A stretch of DNA of 64,000 nucleotides from Massilia sp. HP4. Its GTDB lineage: Bacteria > Pseudomonadota > Gammaproteobacteria > Burkholderiales > Burkholderiaceae_D. The DNA lies in assembly GCF_005222695.1 (NCBI RefSeq), contig NZ_STGG01000012.1:186001-250000 (forward strand). Reading direction: 5' to 3'. A model generated the notes under the pieces. That model was not told where the DNA came from. It made no database searches and worked only from the letters and a program-made list of their open reading frames with translations. Made by a program: the position numbers and the translations under genes. Below, one piece after another: positions 17,240 to 25,864 of the stretch. Numbering within the stretch: position 1 is the first letter of the stretch; every line of letters starts with the position of its first letter.

Positions 17240-20200
17240 TCAGAACTTGTAACGTGCGGCCACCATATAGCGTGGGCCCGACTGCGTCGCGAACAGCACC
17301 TGGTTCTTGGTGCGGCCGTGGGTACGCTGGATTTCGTCGGTCAGGTTGATGCCCTCGAACGACAGGCTCAGGTTCTGGTTGACGTTGTAGCCCACGCTCA
17401 GGTCCAGCTGGCCGTATTTTTCGACGTAGTTCGGGTTCGGGCCCTGGCCGTCGAAGGTCGACGACAGGAACTCGTCACGCCAGTTGTAGGCCGCGCGCAC
17501 ATTCCACTTGTCGTTCTCGAAGATGCCCACCAGGTTGGCCGAGTCGCCCAGGCCGACCAGCGCGAACTGCTCGCCGAAGCTGTTGTTGTCGTACTTCAGG
17601 CCCGAATTGACGTAGGTGTAGTTGGCCTGGATGCCGAAGCCGCTGTTGCCGAACATGTGCTGGACATTGAATTCCAGGCCGCGGATACGCGCCTTCTTCT
17701 GGTTCGAGTACGAGGTGATGCGGAAGTCCGCGATCGGATCGCTGCCGATTGCCGTGATGGTGCCGGTGGCGTCGCCGGTCGCGTTGTCAGGTCCGCGCAC
17801 CACGCCTTCCTGGCCGTTGAAGTTGCGGAAGATGTAGTTGCGGATGCAGGTGGTGTCGGCCACCACGCAGCCGTTGGCCAGCGCCGCGTTCCAGTAGGCG
17901 CCGCCCACCGGGGTGCGCACGCCGAACGGCTGGGCGATGATCTGCGACTGGCCGGCGTAGTTGTCCAGATGCTTGCGGAAGTGGTTGATCGAGACGAAGC
18001 TCTGGCGGCCGTAGTACCACTCGAGCGCCAGGTCGATGTTCTTCGACTTGACCGGCTCCAGCGCCGGGTTGCCCTGCGAGCCGGTGCCGCCTTCGACGCG
18101 CGCCAGCGTGTCGAGCACCTGGCCGCCGGCGATCTGGTCGTAGCGTGGACGGCCGATGGTCTCGCCATAGCTGAAGCGGCCCTTGAAGTCGGGACGGAAG
18201 GCGATGTCGGCATCGAAGCTCGGCAGCACGTGGTTGTAGCTGCCGTCCAGCGTGGTGAAGCCCGAGTCGCCGAACACCACCGGCAGCTCGTTCTGCGAGA
18301 CCCAGCTGATCGCGGTCGGCACCTGCACCAGCGCGCTCGACCTGACGTCGGTCTTTTCATAGCGCACGCCGAGCGCGGTGTTGATCGGCCAGCGGGTATC
18401 CCACTCGGTGTTGAACTGCAGGTACAGGCTCTTCGACTTTTCTTCGGTGCGGCGGTCGGTGTCGTAGGTGGTCTTCGGCAGGTACAGGTGCGGCAGGCCC
18501 GAGGCCTGGGCCACGATGTCGCGGATCTGGCCGAAGTTGAAGGTGTGGAAGCGGTTGAACAGGTTCGGGTTGCCGCTGCCGTCGATCTGATCGAAGTACT
18601 TCGAGAGGCTGTCCGGGGTGAACAGGCTGGCCGGGTAATTGAAGTCCGGGGTCGCGCCGCCCCAGGTGTCGCGCTGCTGGACCGAGAAGGCCGAGCGGTA
18701 TTTCACCTTGGTGGCGCCGACGCCGAACTTGAATTCGGACGCTTCCAGCACCTTCCAGCTGCCGTGGGTCTGCACCTGGTCGACTTCGGTCTTCATGTAG
18801 CCGTTCTCGAACACCGAACCGGTGACCTGCTGCGGCGAGCGCAAGAAGTCCGCGCCTTCGATGGACAGGACCGGGAAGTCCTGCGAGAAGTCGGCGGTGG
18901 TGTTGCCGCGGCTGAAGCTGGCGGTGCCGATCACGTTGCTCGAACCCCATGGGCTGTCCGGGGTCGATTCGGCCGACGAGCTGTGGGCGTCGAGCTCGAG
19001 GCGCAGGGCCGAGTTCACGCGCCATGCGGCGTTGAAGCCCAGCGACTTGTTCTCGCTCTTGGTGGCGAAGTCCGAGGCGCCCATGGCGATGTCGTTGGCG
19101 CCGAGCGGGATGATCTCGGTGTAGGTCAGCGGCGATGCGAACGGGCCATCGGTCCAGCTGCTCGACGACGGGCCGAAGTTGAACCATGCCGACATGTCGT
19201 TGCGGCGGGTGTGGATCCGGTTTTCCGAGTAGGTGTAGTCGAGGGTGGTGGTCAGGTCCTTGGTCGGGGCGAACTGGAACACCACCTGGCCGTTGGTGCG
19301 CTCGCGCTGCACGCCGGAGAGGTTGTAGTTCAGGTTTTGCGGCACCTGGTACAGGTCGTTCGGACCCGGACGGTTGATGATGCCGGGGGTCGCGCCGGAC
19401 GCATCCGGTTGCGGGATCGTGCCCCACTGGGTGTCGCTACCGCGGAACGGGCCTTTCCAGCCGTTCGGCACCGAGGCGCGGTTGTAGCCCAGGTTGCGTT
19501 CCTGGTAGCTGGCCGAGATGCCGATGCCGAAGCGGCCGTCGGCCGAGGTGTTCGAGTAGATGCCCGAGACTTCAGGGGTGACCTTGTCGCCGCTCTGCAG
19601 TCCGTCCGGCAGGTTGGTGGCCGAGGTGTCATGCACGCCCTTGATGCCGATGCTGGCTTGCATGCCGGGACGCGACAGCGGACGCGCGGTGATCACGTTG
19701 ATGGTTGCGCCGACGCCGCCGGTCGGGGTCTCGGCGCGGCTCGATTTGTAGACCTGCAGCTGCGAGATCGCTTCCGAGGCGATGTTGGCGAAGTCGAAGG
19801 CGCGGCCGTTGCGGTCGCCCAGGTTCGAGACTGGCATCTGGCGGCCGTTGAGCAGCACCAGGTTGAAGTCGGGGCCCACGCCGCGCACGGTGATCTTCGA
19901 GCCTTCGCCGATTTCGCGGTCGATCGACACGCCCGAGATACGCTGCAGCGATTCGGCCAGGTTGGTGTCGGGGAATTTGCCGATGTCTTCGGCGACGATG
20001 CCGTCGACAAAACCCTGCGCATTGCGCTTGAGGTTCATCGACGATTCGAGACTGGCGCGAATGCCGGTCACGACCACGGTCTGGGCAGCCGGCTGTGCCG
20101 GGCCGGTGATCGAGCCGGTCGGGTTGCTGGCGGCGTCGGTTGCCTGGGTGGGTGCGCTGGTCGCGGTGTCGGCCGGCGGGGTCGCCTGTTCCTGCGCGAA

Positions 20201-20275
20201 TGCCGGAATGAATGCCGAGCAGGCGCTGGCAACTGCCAGGCTGATCAAGGTCTGTTTAGCCTTTGGGTAGTACAT
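17240..20275 (-). CDS. TonB-dependent receptor for glycan import
   Basis: This 1011-residue outer-membrane receptor belongs to the long TonB-dependent receptors typical of carbohydrate loci. The ATG at 20275 follows AGGAGA and starts a clear signal peptide (MYYPKAKQTLISLAVASACS, cleavage near FAQ). A Thr/Ala/Pro linker and TonB-box region with QTVVVTGIRASLESS come next. The plug domain has DGIVAEDIGKFPDTNLAESL, KITVRGVGPDFNLVLLNGR and GGVGATINVIT. The large beta-barrel fills the rest and ends in Phe (MVAARYKF). Its promoter carries a perfect LacI-type operator, tying it to sugar supply. The ligand is probably a beta-glucan oligomer, inferred from the GH16, GH3 and GH1 neighbours. Confidence 0.93.
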   Translation of the reverse strand: MYYPKAKQTLISLAVASACSAFIPAFAQEQATPPADTATSAPTQATDAASNPTGSITGPAQPAAQTVVVTGIRASLESSMNLKRNAQGFVDGIVAEDIGKFPDTNLAESLQRISGVSIDREIGEGSKITVRGVGPDFNLVLLNGRQMPVSNLGDRNGRAFDFANIASEAISQLQVYKSSRAETPTGGVGATINVITARPLSRPGMQASIGIKGVHDTSATNLPDGLQSGDKVTPEVSGIYSNTSADGRFGIGISASYQERNLGYNRASVPNGWKGPFRGSDTQWGTIPQPDASGATPGIINRPGPNDLYQVPQNLNYNLSGVQRERTNGQVVFQFAPTKDLTTTLDYTYSENRIHTRRNDMSAWFNFGPSSSSWTDGPFASPLTYTEIIPLGANDIAMGASDFATKSENKSLGFNAAWRVNSALRLELDAHSSSAESTPDSPWGSSNVIGTASFSRGNTTADFSQDFPVLSIEGADFLRSPQQVTGSVFENGYMKTEVDQVQTHGSWKVLEASEFKFGVGATKVKYRSAFSVQQRDTWGGATPDFNYPASLFTPDSLSKYFDQIDGSGNPNLFNRFHTFNFGQIRDIVAQASGLPHLYLPKTTYDTDRRTEEKSKSLYLQFNTEWDTRWPINTALGVRYEKTDVRSSALVQVPTAISWVSQNELPVVFGDSGFTTLDGSYNHVLPSFDADIAFRPDFKGRFSYGETIGRPRYDQIAGGQVLDTLARVEGGTGSQGNPALEPVKSKNIDLALEWYYGRQSFVSINHFRKHLDNYAGQSQIIAQPFGVRTPVGGAYWNAALANGCVVADTTCIRNYIFRNFNGQEGVVRGPDNATGDATGTITAIGSDPIADFRITSYSNQKKARIRGLEFNVQHMFGNSGFGIQANYTYVNSGLKYDNNSFGEQFALVGLGDSANLVGIFENDKWNVRAAYNWRDEFLSSTFDGQGPNPNYVEKYGQLDLSVGYNVNQNLSLSFEGINLTDEIQRTHGRTKNQVLFATQSGPRYMVAARYKF

Positions 20276-20590
20276 GTCTTCTCCTGTCTTTTTATAAATA
20301 TGACCGTCGCCTAGCCACGGTGTCTCCGCCAACCGGACGCGTCGTCGCCTGCGCCGCACTTCCGTTGCTACTCGTTGCTACTCACCCTTGCCCTGTCACC
20401 TCCCGACTGGGCATGTGCGCGGCGCCGCGCCAAGCGACGCAGCGAAGCCGGCCGGTTGTGCCGGCGGCCTCGCTGCATGGATTGCCTGGTGCGCGTCGCG
20501 CTGGTTCATTTGTCCTCGGCTCCTGGGATCACAGTGCCATGCGGGGATCGAAGCTGACTCGTTCGAAACATGGAAACGTTTCCATGTATT
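20276..20590 (-). other. Long 5' leader of the TonB receptor mRNA
   Basis: The predicted start site lies near 20590 and the start codon is at 20275, leaving an untranslated leader of about 315 nt. It includes a hairpin with a perfect outer 7-bp stem (20439-20445 with 20470-20476) and a GC-rich inner part. No convincing leader peptide or known riboswitch was recognised. The ribosome-binding site AGGAGA is just before the ATG. Confidence 0.5.
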
Positions 20591-20626
20591 TGTCTGAATA
20601 TTAGGGTTAGGAAAAAAAATTGTCAA
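20571..20626 (-). promoter_or_regulatory. Promoter and perfect LacI-type operator of the TonB receptor
   Basis: On the minus strand, consensus TTGACA (20621-20626) and TAATAT (20598-20603) are 17 bp apart. The palindrome TGGAAACGTTTCCA is at 20571-20584, extendable to 18 bp, starting 13 bp after the -10. The arrangement matches the sites at 3716 and 20781. Repression by a LacI-family protein is the natural reading. Confidence 0.88.
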
Positions 20627-20737
20627 CGGAATATCCATCGTGCCCTCCGGGTATGTGACGTAGTTTTGCAACACTTTGGTGCAACACCAGAGCGAGGTAT
20701 GGTGATCAGCTTGTCAGGCCTGCTGTCGTTTCCCTCG

Positions 20738-20794
20738 TTGACACTGGTTTTTTGGCAGTGCTATAGTCGGCTTGTCGCAATGGTAACGTTTCCA
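20738..20794 (+). promoter_or_regulatory. Promoter and LacI-type operator of deacetylase-GH16
   Basis: TTGACA (20738-20743) and TATAGT (20762-20767) have an 18-bp spacer. TGGTAACGTTTCCA at 20781-20794 is the same 14-mer as upstream of the ABC operon. The operator ends 13 bp before the ATG at 20808. This promoter and the receptor promoter are divergent, about 150 bp apart. Confidence 0.86.
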
Positions 20795-20807
20795 AATTGG
20801 AGCATCG

Positions 20808-21677
20808 ATGCACCATTTTCTTGCCCGCCTCGCGAGTCGCGTCACCCTTCGCGCCGGCATGCTCGCGGCCAGCGCTGCCTTCGTCATGACGGGGCCCGCG
20901 CAGGCGGCGGCGCAGCTCGCCGATACCGCCTTCGCCTGGCCCGGCGGCGCGCGCGCGGCGGTCAGCCTGGCCTATGACGACGCGCTCGATTCGCAGCTCG
21001 ACAACGCCATTCCCGCCCTCGACCGCCATGGCATCAAGGGCACCTTCTACCTGCAGCTGTCCAGCCCTCCGGTGGCGGCGCGCATGCAGGACTGGCGCGC
21101 GGCGGCCGCGAATGGCCACGAGCTGGGCAACCACAGCCTGTTCCACCAATGCTCCGGCGCGGGCCCTGGCCGCGACTGGGTCGAACCGCACCGCGATCTC
21201 GACACCACCACGCGCGAGCAGATGCGCGACCAGGTCCTGCTCGGCAATACGATGCTGGCCGCGATCGACGGCCGCCACGAGCGCACCTATACCGCGCCCT
21301 GCTTCGACGTGAAGGCCGTTGGCGGCGACTACCTGCCGCCGCTGCACGCCCACTTCGTGGCAATCAAGGCCGGCAATGGACCGGCCATACCGGCGTCGAT
21401 GGCGGCGGTCGATCCGTTCCGGGTGACCTCGCACGCGCCGGTGGGCGCCAGCGGCGCGGAGCTGATCGCGCAGGTCAAGCAGGCGGGCGAACGCGGCACC
21501 ATGATTGCCTTCACCTTCCACGGCATCGGCGGCGACCACCTGAGCGTGTCGTCACAGGCGCACGAAGAGCTGCTGCGCTTCCTCGCCGCGCATCGCGAGC
21601 AATACTGGACCGATACCTTCCTCAACATCATGAAGCACGTCAGGCAGCAGCCGGCAGGCAAGCCCGCGGCGCGATGA
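20808..21677 (+). CDS. Exported NodB-fold polysaccharide deacetylase
   Basis: This 289-residue protein has a signal peptide (about residues 1-34, ending AQAAA). A carbohydrate-esterase-4-like domain follows. AVSLAYDDALDSQLD holds the catalytic/metal Asp pair, HGIKGTFYLQL is the usual next strand, and NGHELGNHSLFH gives the metal histidines. Near the end, IAFTFHGIGGDH holds the conserved final His. The family removes acetyl groups from sugars, and the real substrate here may be an acetylated glucan or hemicellulose. It shares its operator-controlled promoter with GH16, which starts 29 bp later. Confidence 0.85.
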   Translation: MHHFLARLASRVTLRAGMLAASAAFVMTGPAQAAAQLADTAFAWPGGARAAVSLAYDDALDSQLDNAIPALDRHGIKGTFYLQLSSPPVAARMQDWRAAAANGHELGNHSLFHQCSGAGPGRDWVEPHRDLDTTTREQMRDQVLLGNTMLAAIDGRHERTYTAPCFDVKAVGGDYLPPLHAHFVAIKAGNGPAIPASMAAVDPFRVTSHAPVGASGAELIAQVKQAGERGTMIAFTFHGIGGDHLSVSSQAHEELLRFLAAHREQYWTDTFLNIMKHVRQQPAGKPAAR

Positions 21678-21706
21678 CGGCTCGATAGCAGTCAACAAGG
21701 AGACGC

Positions 21707-22519
21707 ATGAAAACCCTGAGCAAACTGGCTGCGCTGCTCGCGCTGGCCGTCAGTGCCGGCTGCGCCACGCAGCCTGCCGCCACCACCTCCGCCACCCTGC
21801 CCGGCTGGGCCCTCGACTGGAGCGACGAATTCGACGGCGCGGCGCTGGACCGCAGCAAGTGGGTCACCGAGACGGGCGGCCATGGCTGGGGCAACAACGA
21901 GATGCAGTTCTATACCGGCCGGCCCGAGAACGTGCGCGTGGAAGGCGGCCACTTGGTGATCGAAGCGCGCAAGGAAGCCTGGGAAGGCAAGGACTACACC
22001 TCGGCGCGACTCAAGACGGCCGGACTCAAGGAGACGCAGTACGGCCGCTACGAGGCGCGCATCAAGGTGCCGAAGGGCCAGGGCATCTGGCCGGCGTTCT
22101 GGATGCTGGGCGCGAATATCGGCCAGGTCGGCTGGCCCAAGAGCGGCGAGATCGACATCATGGAAATCATCGGCAAGGAGCCGGCCAATGCCTACGGCAC
22201 CCTGCACGGGCCGGGCTACTCGGGCGAGCATGCGTTCAGCAAGCCGATCGCGCTCAATGGCGCGGAATACGGCGACGACTTCCATGTGTTCGCCGTCGAA
22301 TGGGAGCCCAAGCAGATCCGCTGGTATCGCGACGGCATCCACTACCATACCGCCACACCCGGGACGGTCAAGGGCGAGTGGGTGTTCGAGCATCCCTTCT
22401 TTGTGCTGCTCAACCTGGCCGTGGGCGGCTACTGGCCGGGCTATCCGGATGCGAGCACGCCGTTCCCGCGCCAGATGCTGGTCGATTACGTGCGCGTGTA
22501 TCGCAAGGCCGCGCCCTGA
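21707..22519 (+). CDS. Glycoside hydrolase family 16 endo-beta-glucanase lipoprotein
   Basis: This 270-residue enzyme is an endo-beta-1,3- or mixed-linkage glucanase. The signal ends in a lipobox-like AVSAGC, so it is probably anchored in the outer membrane, near the TonB receptor. The GH16 core has DWSDEFDGAALDRSKWV and the catalytic motif GEIDIMEIIG. Glu148 is the nucleophile, Asp150 the helper and Glu153 the acid/base. The Met between Asp150 and Glu153 is the beta-bulge form typical of laminarinases. The end motif MLVDYVRVYR is typical. It would make the oligosaccharides the rest of the locus consumes. Confidence 0.94.
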   Translation: MKTLSKLAALLALAVSAGCATQPAATTSATLPGWALDWSDEFDGAALDRSKWVTETGGHGWGNNEMQFYTGRPENVRVEGGHLVIEARKEAWEGKDYTSARLKTAGLKETQYGRYEARIKVPKGQGIWPAFWMLGANIGQVGWPKSGEIDIMEIIGKEPANAYGTLHGPGYSGEHAFSKPIALNGAEYGDDFHVFAVEWEPKQIRWYRDGIHYHTATPGTVKGEWVFEHPFFVLLNLAVGGYWPGYPDASTPFPRQMLVDYVRVYRKAAP

Positions 22520-22530
22520 CGGCCTGGAAG

Positions 22531-22564
22531 GCAGGCGGCGGCCAGGATTCTGGCCGCCGCCTGC
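22531..22564. terminator. Very stable hairpin after GH16, probable terminator
   Basis: A perfect 15-bp inverted repeat (22531-22545 with 22550-22564) with a 4-nt loop begins 11 bp after the GH16 stop. It lacks a T-run, so it may stabilise the mRNA end or act with Rho and not as an intrinsic terminator. It separates the glucan island from the reductase gene. Confidence 0.55.
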
Positions 22565-22743
22565 AGACAATCCGCATCGGTGCGAGAATACGGCCAGGCA
22601 CGCAACCCTGATACAGGGTGCATGCCAGGACCGATTCGACAACATCCCGACCTTCTTCCCACAGCGACCATGGACATCCGAGCGGCCACGCCGCCCGGTG
22701 CGCCACTGTCGTCGCCGTTCGAAGCATCACCTGGAAAGCACCA

Positions 22744-23835
22744 ATGACCGCATTATTCACGCCCTTCACCCTCAAATCCCTTACCCTGCGCAACCGCATC
22801 GCGGTGCCGCCGATGTGCCAGTACAGCGCCGTCGACGGCGTCACCAATGACTGGCACCGCGCCCACTACGCCTCGATCGCCCGCGGCGGCGCCGGCCTCG
22901 TGATCGTCGAAGCCACGGCCGTGACGCCGGAAGGCCGCATCACCCCGGGCTGCGCCGGCCTGTGGAACGAGGAACAGGTGGCCGGCATGGCCGCCATCGC
23001 GGCCGGGATCAAGGCCGCCGGCGCCGTGGCAGGCATCCAGATCGGCCACGCCGGCCGCAAGGCTAGCGCCAACCGTCCGTGGGACGGCAATGCGCATATC
23101 CCGAACGAGGCGCCGGACGGCTGGCAGACCATCGCGCCATCGGCCCTGGCCTTCGGCGGCGACCTGCCGAAAGTGCCGCACGCGATGACCCTGGACGACA
23201 TCGCGCGCGTGCGCCAGGGCTTCGTCGACGCCGCGCGGCGCGCCCTGGCGGCCGGCTTCGAATGGCTCGAACTGCACTTCGCCCACGGCTACCTGGCCCA
23301 GTCCTTCCTGTCGCCGCATTCGAACCGCCGCGACGACCAGTACGGCGGCGACCTCGATGGCCGCGGACGCTTTTTGCTCGAGACCCTGGCCGCGGTGCGC
23401 GAAGTGTGGCCGCAACACCTGCCGCTGACCGCGCGCATGGGCGTGATCGAATTCGACGGCCGCGACGAAGAGACGCTGGCCGAATCGATCGAGCTGACGC
23501 GCCGCATGCGTGACGCCGGCCTCGACATGCTGAACGTAAGCGTCAACTTCACCGTCCCCGACGTCAAGATTCCCTGGGGTCCGGGCTTTTTGGCGCCGAT
23601 CGCCCGCCGCGTCAGGAACGAAGCCGGCCTGCCGGTGGCATCGTCGTGGTATATCGGCGATCCGCAGGTGGCGAACCAGGCGGTGCTCGATGAGCAGGTG
23701 GACCTGGTGATGGTCGGCCGCGAACACCTGGCCGATCCGCACTACGCCTTCCGCGCCGCCAAGGAGCTGGGCGTGGAGAATCCCTTCGCCATCCTGCCGC
23801 CGCAATACGGCTGGTGGCTGGAACGCTACCGGTAA
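22744..23835 (+). CDS. Old yellow enzyme family NADH:flavin oxidoreductase (XenA/YqjM type)
   Basis: This 363-residue FMN enzyme reduces activated C=C bonds and often nitro compounds with NAD(P)H. The ATG at 22744 matches the usual N-terminus (LFTPFTLKSLTLRNRIAV). Thermophilic/XenA-class hallmarks are PPMCQYSA with the redox-tuning Cys, QIGHAGRKAS with the two FMN-site residues, and HFAHGYLAQSFLSPHSN. The C-terminus ends in the characteristic PPQYGWWLERYR. No partner gene is adjacent, so the natural substrate is unknown. Its 3' end overlaps the convergent TPR lipoprotein by 10 bp. Confidence 0.93.
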   Translation: MTALFTPFTLKSLTLRNRIAVPPMCQYSAVDGVTNDWHRAHYASIARGGAGLVIVEATAVTPEGRITPGCAGLWNEEQVAGMAAIAAGIKAAGAVAGIQIGHAGRKASANRPWDGNAHIPNEAPDGWQTIAPSALAFGGDLPKVPHAMTLDDIARVRQGFVDAARRALAAGFEWLELHFAHGYLAQSFLSPHSNRRDDQYGGDLDGRGRFLLETLAAVREVWPQHLPLTARMGVIEFDGRDEETLAESIELTRRMRDAGLDMLNVSVNFTVPDVKIPWGPGFLAPIARRVRNEAGLPVASSWYIGDPQVANQAVLDEQVDLVMVGREHLADPHYAFRAAKELGVENPFAILPPQYGWWLERYR

Positions 23836-24908
23836 GCCAGCTGTTGCGGCCGGCCCGCGGCCGGCTGCAGGCGCAGCGCAGTGCCGTGGCGCGCCAGGTC
23901 GCGGCCCAGCACCAGGCGCAGGTTGGCCGGAGCGCGCGCGCCGACTTCCTGCAAGTGGGCGCTGCCCAGGCGCTGCGCCAGCCTGCGCGCGGCGTCGAGA
24001 TAAGCCGCCTCGTATTCGATGCGGGTGTGGCGCACCGCGAAGCCCGGCTCGTTCGACAGGCGCGTCACCCGCACGCCGGGTTCATCGATCCGCTGCGCCA
24101 GCGCGCGCGCCATGCCGGTCACGCCATTGCCGTTGCGGATCTCGAGGCGCACGATCTCGGGCATTCCCGGCTGCGGCTGCGGCTGCGGCTGCGGCTGCGG
24201 CTGCGCTGCCTGTGCTTCCTGCATGGACGGCGTGCGCCGCAATTCCATCATGCCCTCCCCGCCAACGACGATCCAGGCCTGGGCCCAGTCGGGTTGGGCC
24301 TGCGGCGTCGGCGTCGCCAGGGCCTGGTCGAGCCTCGCAACCCCGGTGCGGCCGCCGGTCACGGCGGCGAAATCGGCGCGCAGGTCGTGGCCGCGCAGGG
24401 TCGCCGCCTGGCGCTGCATCTGGCGCGCGCGTTCTTCCTGTCCCAGGGCAGCCAGGGCGTCGCCCAGCAGCTGCCATGAACGCGGATTGAGCGGGTCGAG
24501 CAGGCAAGCGCCCTCCAGCACCGCCCGTGCTTCGTCATGCTCGCCATTGAGCAGCAGGGCCTGGCCCAGGTTGCCCAGCAGGTAGGCCTTGCCCGGCCCC
24601 GCGTCCAGCCCGATGCCGGCGGCCAGGTCGCGCCAGATGGCGATCGCCGGCGTCAATTCCCCGGCGGTGGCGTGCAGGGTCGCCATCCCGTTGCGGGCGC
24701 CAGGATGGCCGGGGGCGAGCCGCAGCACTGCCTCGTAGGCGGCGCGCGCCGCATCCGGCTGATGGGCCAGGTGTTGCGTGCGGCCAGCAAGATAGGTTTG
24801 TTCGGCCTGGGCGCCGGTATCGTGGGCGGTGCGCCAGCCGAACGGGGAACACGCCACTAGGCCCGCGCACAGCAGCGCCAGCCGGGTCAACCTGAGGGTG
24901 CGTCGCAT
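23826..24908 (-). CDS. TPR lipoprotein with LytR_C domain (Tad locus)
   Basis: This 360-residue protein has a lipoprotein signal (lipobox LVAC). It has about five TPR-type helical repeats (40-190), a Gln-Pro linker (QPQPQPQPQPQP), and a C-terminal domain of the LytR_C type (residues about 235-330, VRLEIRNGNGVTGMARALA). Tad loci usually encode a TPR lipoprotein, TadD, needed for pilus assembly, and this gene fills that place as the last in the run. The added LytR_C domain is known from cell-envelope proteins and may contact peptidoglycan (inference). A good AGGAG ribosome-binding site precedes it. Confidence 0.75.
   Translation of the reverse strand: MRRTLRLTRLALLCAGLVACSPFGWRTAHDTGAQAEQTYLAGRTQHLAHQPDAARAAYEAVLRLAPGHPGARNGMATLHATAGELTPAIAIWRDLAAGIGLDAGPGKAYLLGNLGQALLLNGEHDEARAVLEGACLLDPLNPRSWQLLGDALAALGQEERARQMQRQAATLRGHDLRADFAAVTGGRTGVARLDQALATPTPQAQPDWAQAWIVVGGEGMMELRRTPSMQEAQAAQPQPQPQPQPQPGMPEIVRLEIRNGNGVTGMARALAQRIDEPGVRVTRLSNEPGFAVRHTRIEYEAAYLDAARRLAQRLGSAHLQEVGARAPANLRLVLGRDLARHGTALRLQPAAGRPQQLAYR
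24169..24204. repeat. Six tandem GGCTGC hexamers
   Basis: Six perfect head-to-tail copies encode the Gln-Pro linker of the TPR lipoprotein on the minus strand. Unit length is a multiple of three, so copy changes would lengthen or shorten the linker without a frameshift. Confidence 0.85.
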
Positions 24909-24921
24909 GGTAAAGCTCCTT

Positions 24922-25857
24922 TCAGCGCCCGATGGGCAAGGCGCCCAGGGTGCGCGAGATCTGGATCGCGGCCGGGCCGAGCAAGACCATCAGCAAGGTC
25001 GGGAAGATGCAGAAGATCAGCGGGAACAGCAGCTTGAGGCCGATCTTGGCCGCGGTCTCCTCGGCCACCATGCGCCGCTTGTGGCGCAGGTTCTCGGCAT
25101 GCACGCGCAGCGAGTCGCCGACGCTGGTGCCGAAACGCTCGGACTGGATCAGCATCGCGACCAGGGTGTCGACGTCGTCCACGCCCGAGCGCAGCGCGAA
25201 ATTGCGCAGCGCCTTCTCCTTGCTGAAGCCGGCGCGCATTTCCATCAGCACCAGCTGCAGTTCCTGCGCCAGCACCACGCTCTTGATGTGGATCTCGGCG
25301 GCCACCTTGACCAGCGCCCGCTCCAGGCTCAGGCCGGCCTCGACGCACACGGTCAAGAGGTCGAGCGCATCGGGAATCGTCTCGAAGATCTCGCGCCGGC
25401 GCCGCTTGACCAGCCGCTCGAGCACCGCGTTCGGCGCGTAATAGCCGAAGGCGGCGGCCAGCAGCAGGATGCCCAGCACCTTGCCGCCATCCAGGCCGTG
25501 GCCGTACAGCACCAGGAACGGCGCGCACAGGGCCGGCGCCAGCAGCGCCAGCGCGGTCTTGGAAGCGAAGTACAGGGTCGGCGCCGACGGATGGCGCCAG
25601 CCGGCGTTCATGAAGCGGGTGCGCAGCGTCGATTTTTCCCAGCCTTCGTCGGGAATCGACAGCCTGGTGAGGGGCCGGGCGACGCTGGCGACGCGCTCGA
25701 TCCAGCGCACGCCGGGCTCTTGTCCGTCGCGCTGGCCGAGGAAGCGGCGCAGCCGCTCGCGCAGGGCCAGCGGCGCGAACAGGACCAGCGCGACCCAGGC
25801 CAGCAGGCAGACGACGCCGAACACGACCAGCAGGAAGATGAATTGGGAAAAAGTCAT
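24922..25857 (-). CDS. tadC: Tad inner-membrane platform protein TadC
   Basis: This 311-residue T2SS-F domain protein belongs to the Tad pilus platform. The membrane segment at the N-terminus (FIFLLVVFGVVCLLAWVAL) is followed by the F-domain (about 165-290) with IPDALDLLTVCVEAGLSLERA, ELQLVLMEMRAGFSKEKALRN and ERFGTSVGDSLRVHAENLR. A last hydrophobic segment is near the end. TadB and TadC work as a pair at the base of the pilus, moved by the CpaF ATPase. It starts 7 bp after tadB. Confidence 0.92.
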   Translation of the reverse strand: MTFSQFIFLLVVFGVVCLLAWVALVLFAPLALRERLRRFLGQRDGQEPGVRWIERVASVARPLTRLSIPDEGWEKSTLRTRFMNAGWRHPSAPTLYFASKTALALLAPALCAPFLVLYGHGLDGGKVLGILLLAAAFGYYAPNAVLERLVKRRRREIFETIPDALDLLTVCVEAGLSLERALVKVAAEIHIKSVVLAQELQLVLMEMRAGFSKEKALRNFALRSGVDDVDTLVAMLIQSERFGTSVGDSLRVHAENLRHKRRMVAEETAAKIGLKLLFPLIFCIFPTLLMVLLGPAAIQISRTLGALPIGR

Positions 25858-25864
25858 GGCGGCC

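Noticed and set aside
17138-20314. An open frame of over 1000 codons opposite the TonB receptor
   Set aside because: The minus-strand receptor has a signal peptide, plug and barrel end; the plus-strand frame has no recognisable feature.
24169-24204. Phase-variable on/off switching by the GGCTGC repeat
   Set aside because: The unit is six bases long, so changes stay in frame and cannot switch the gene off.
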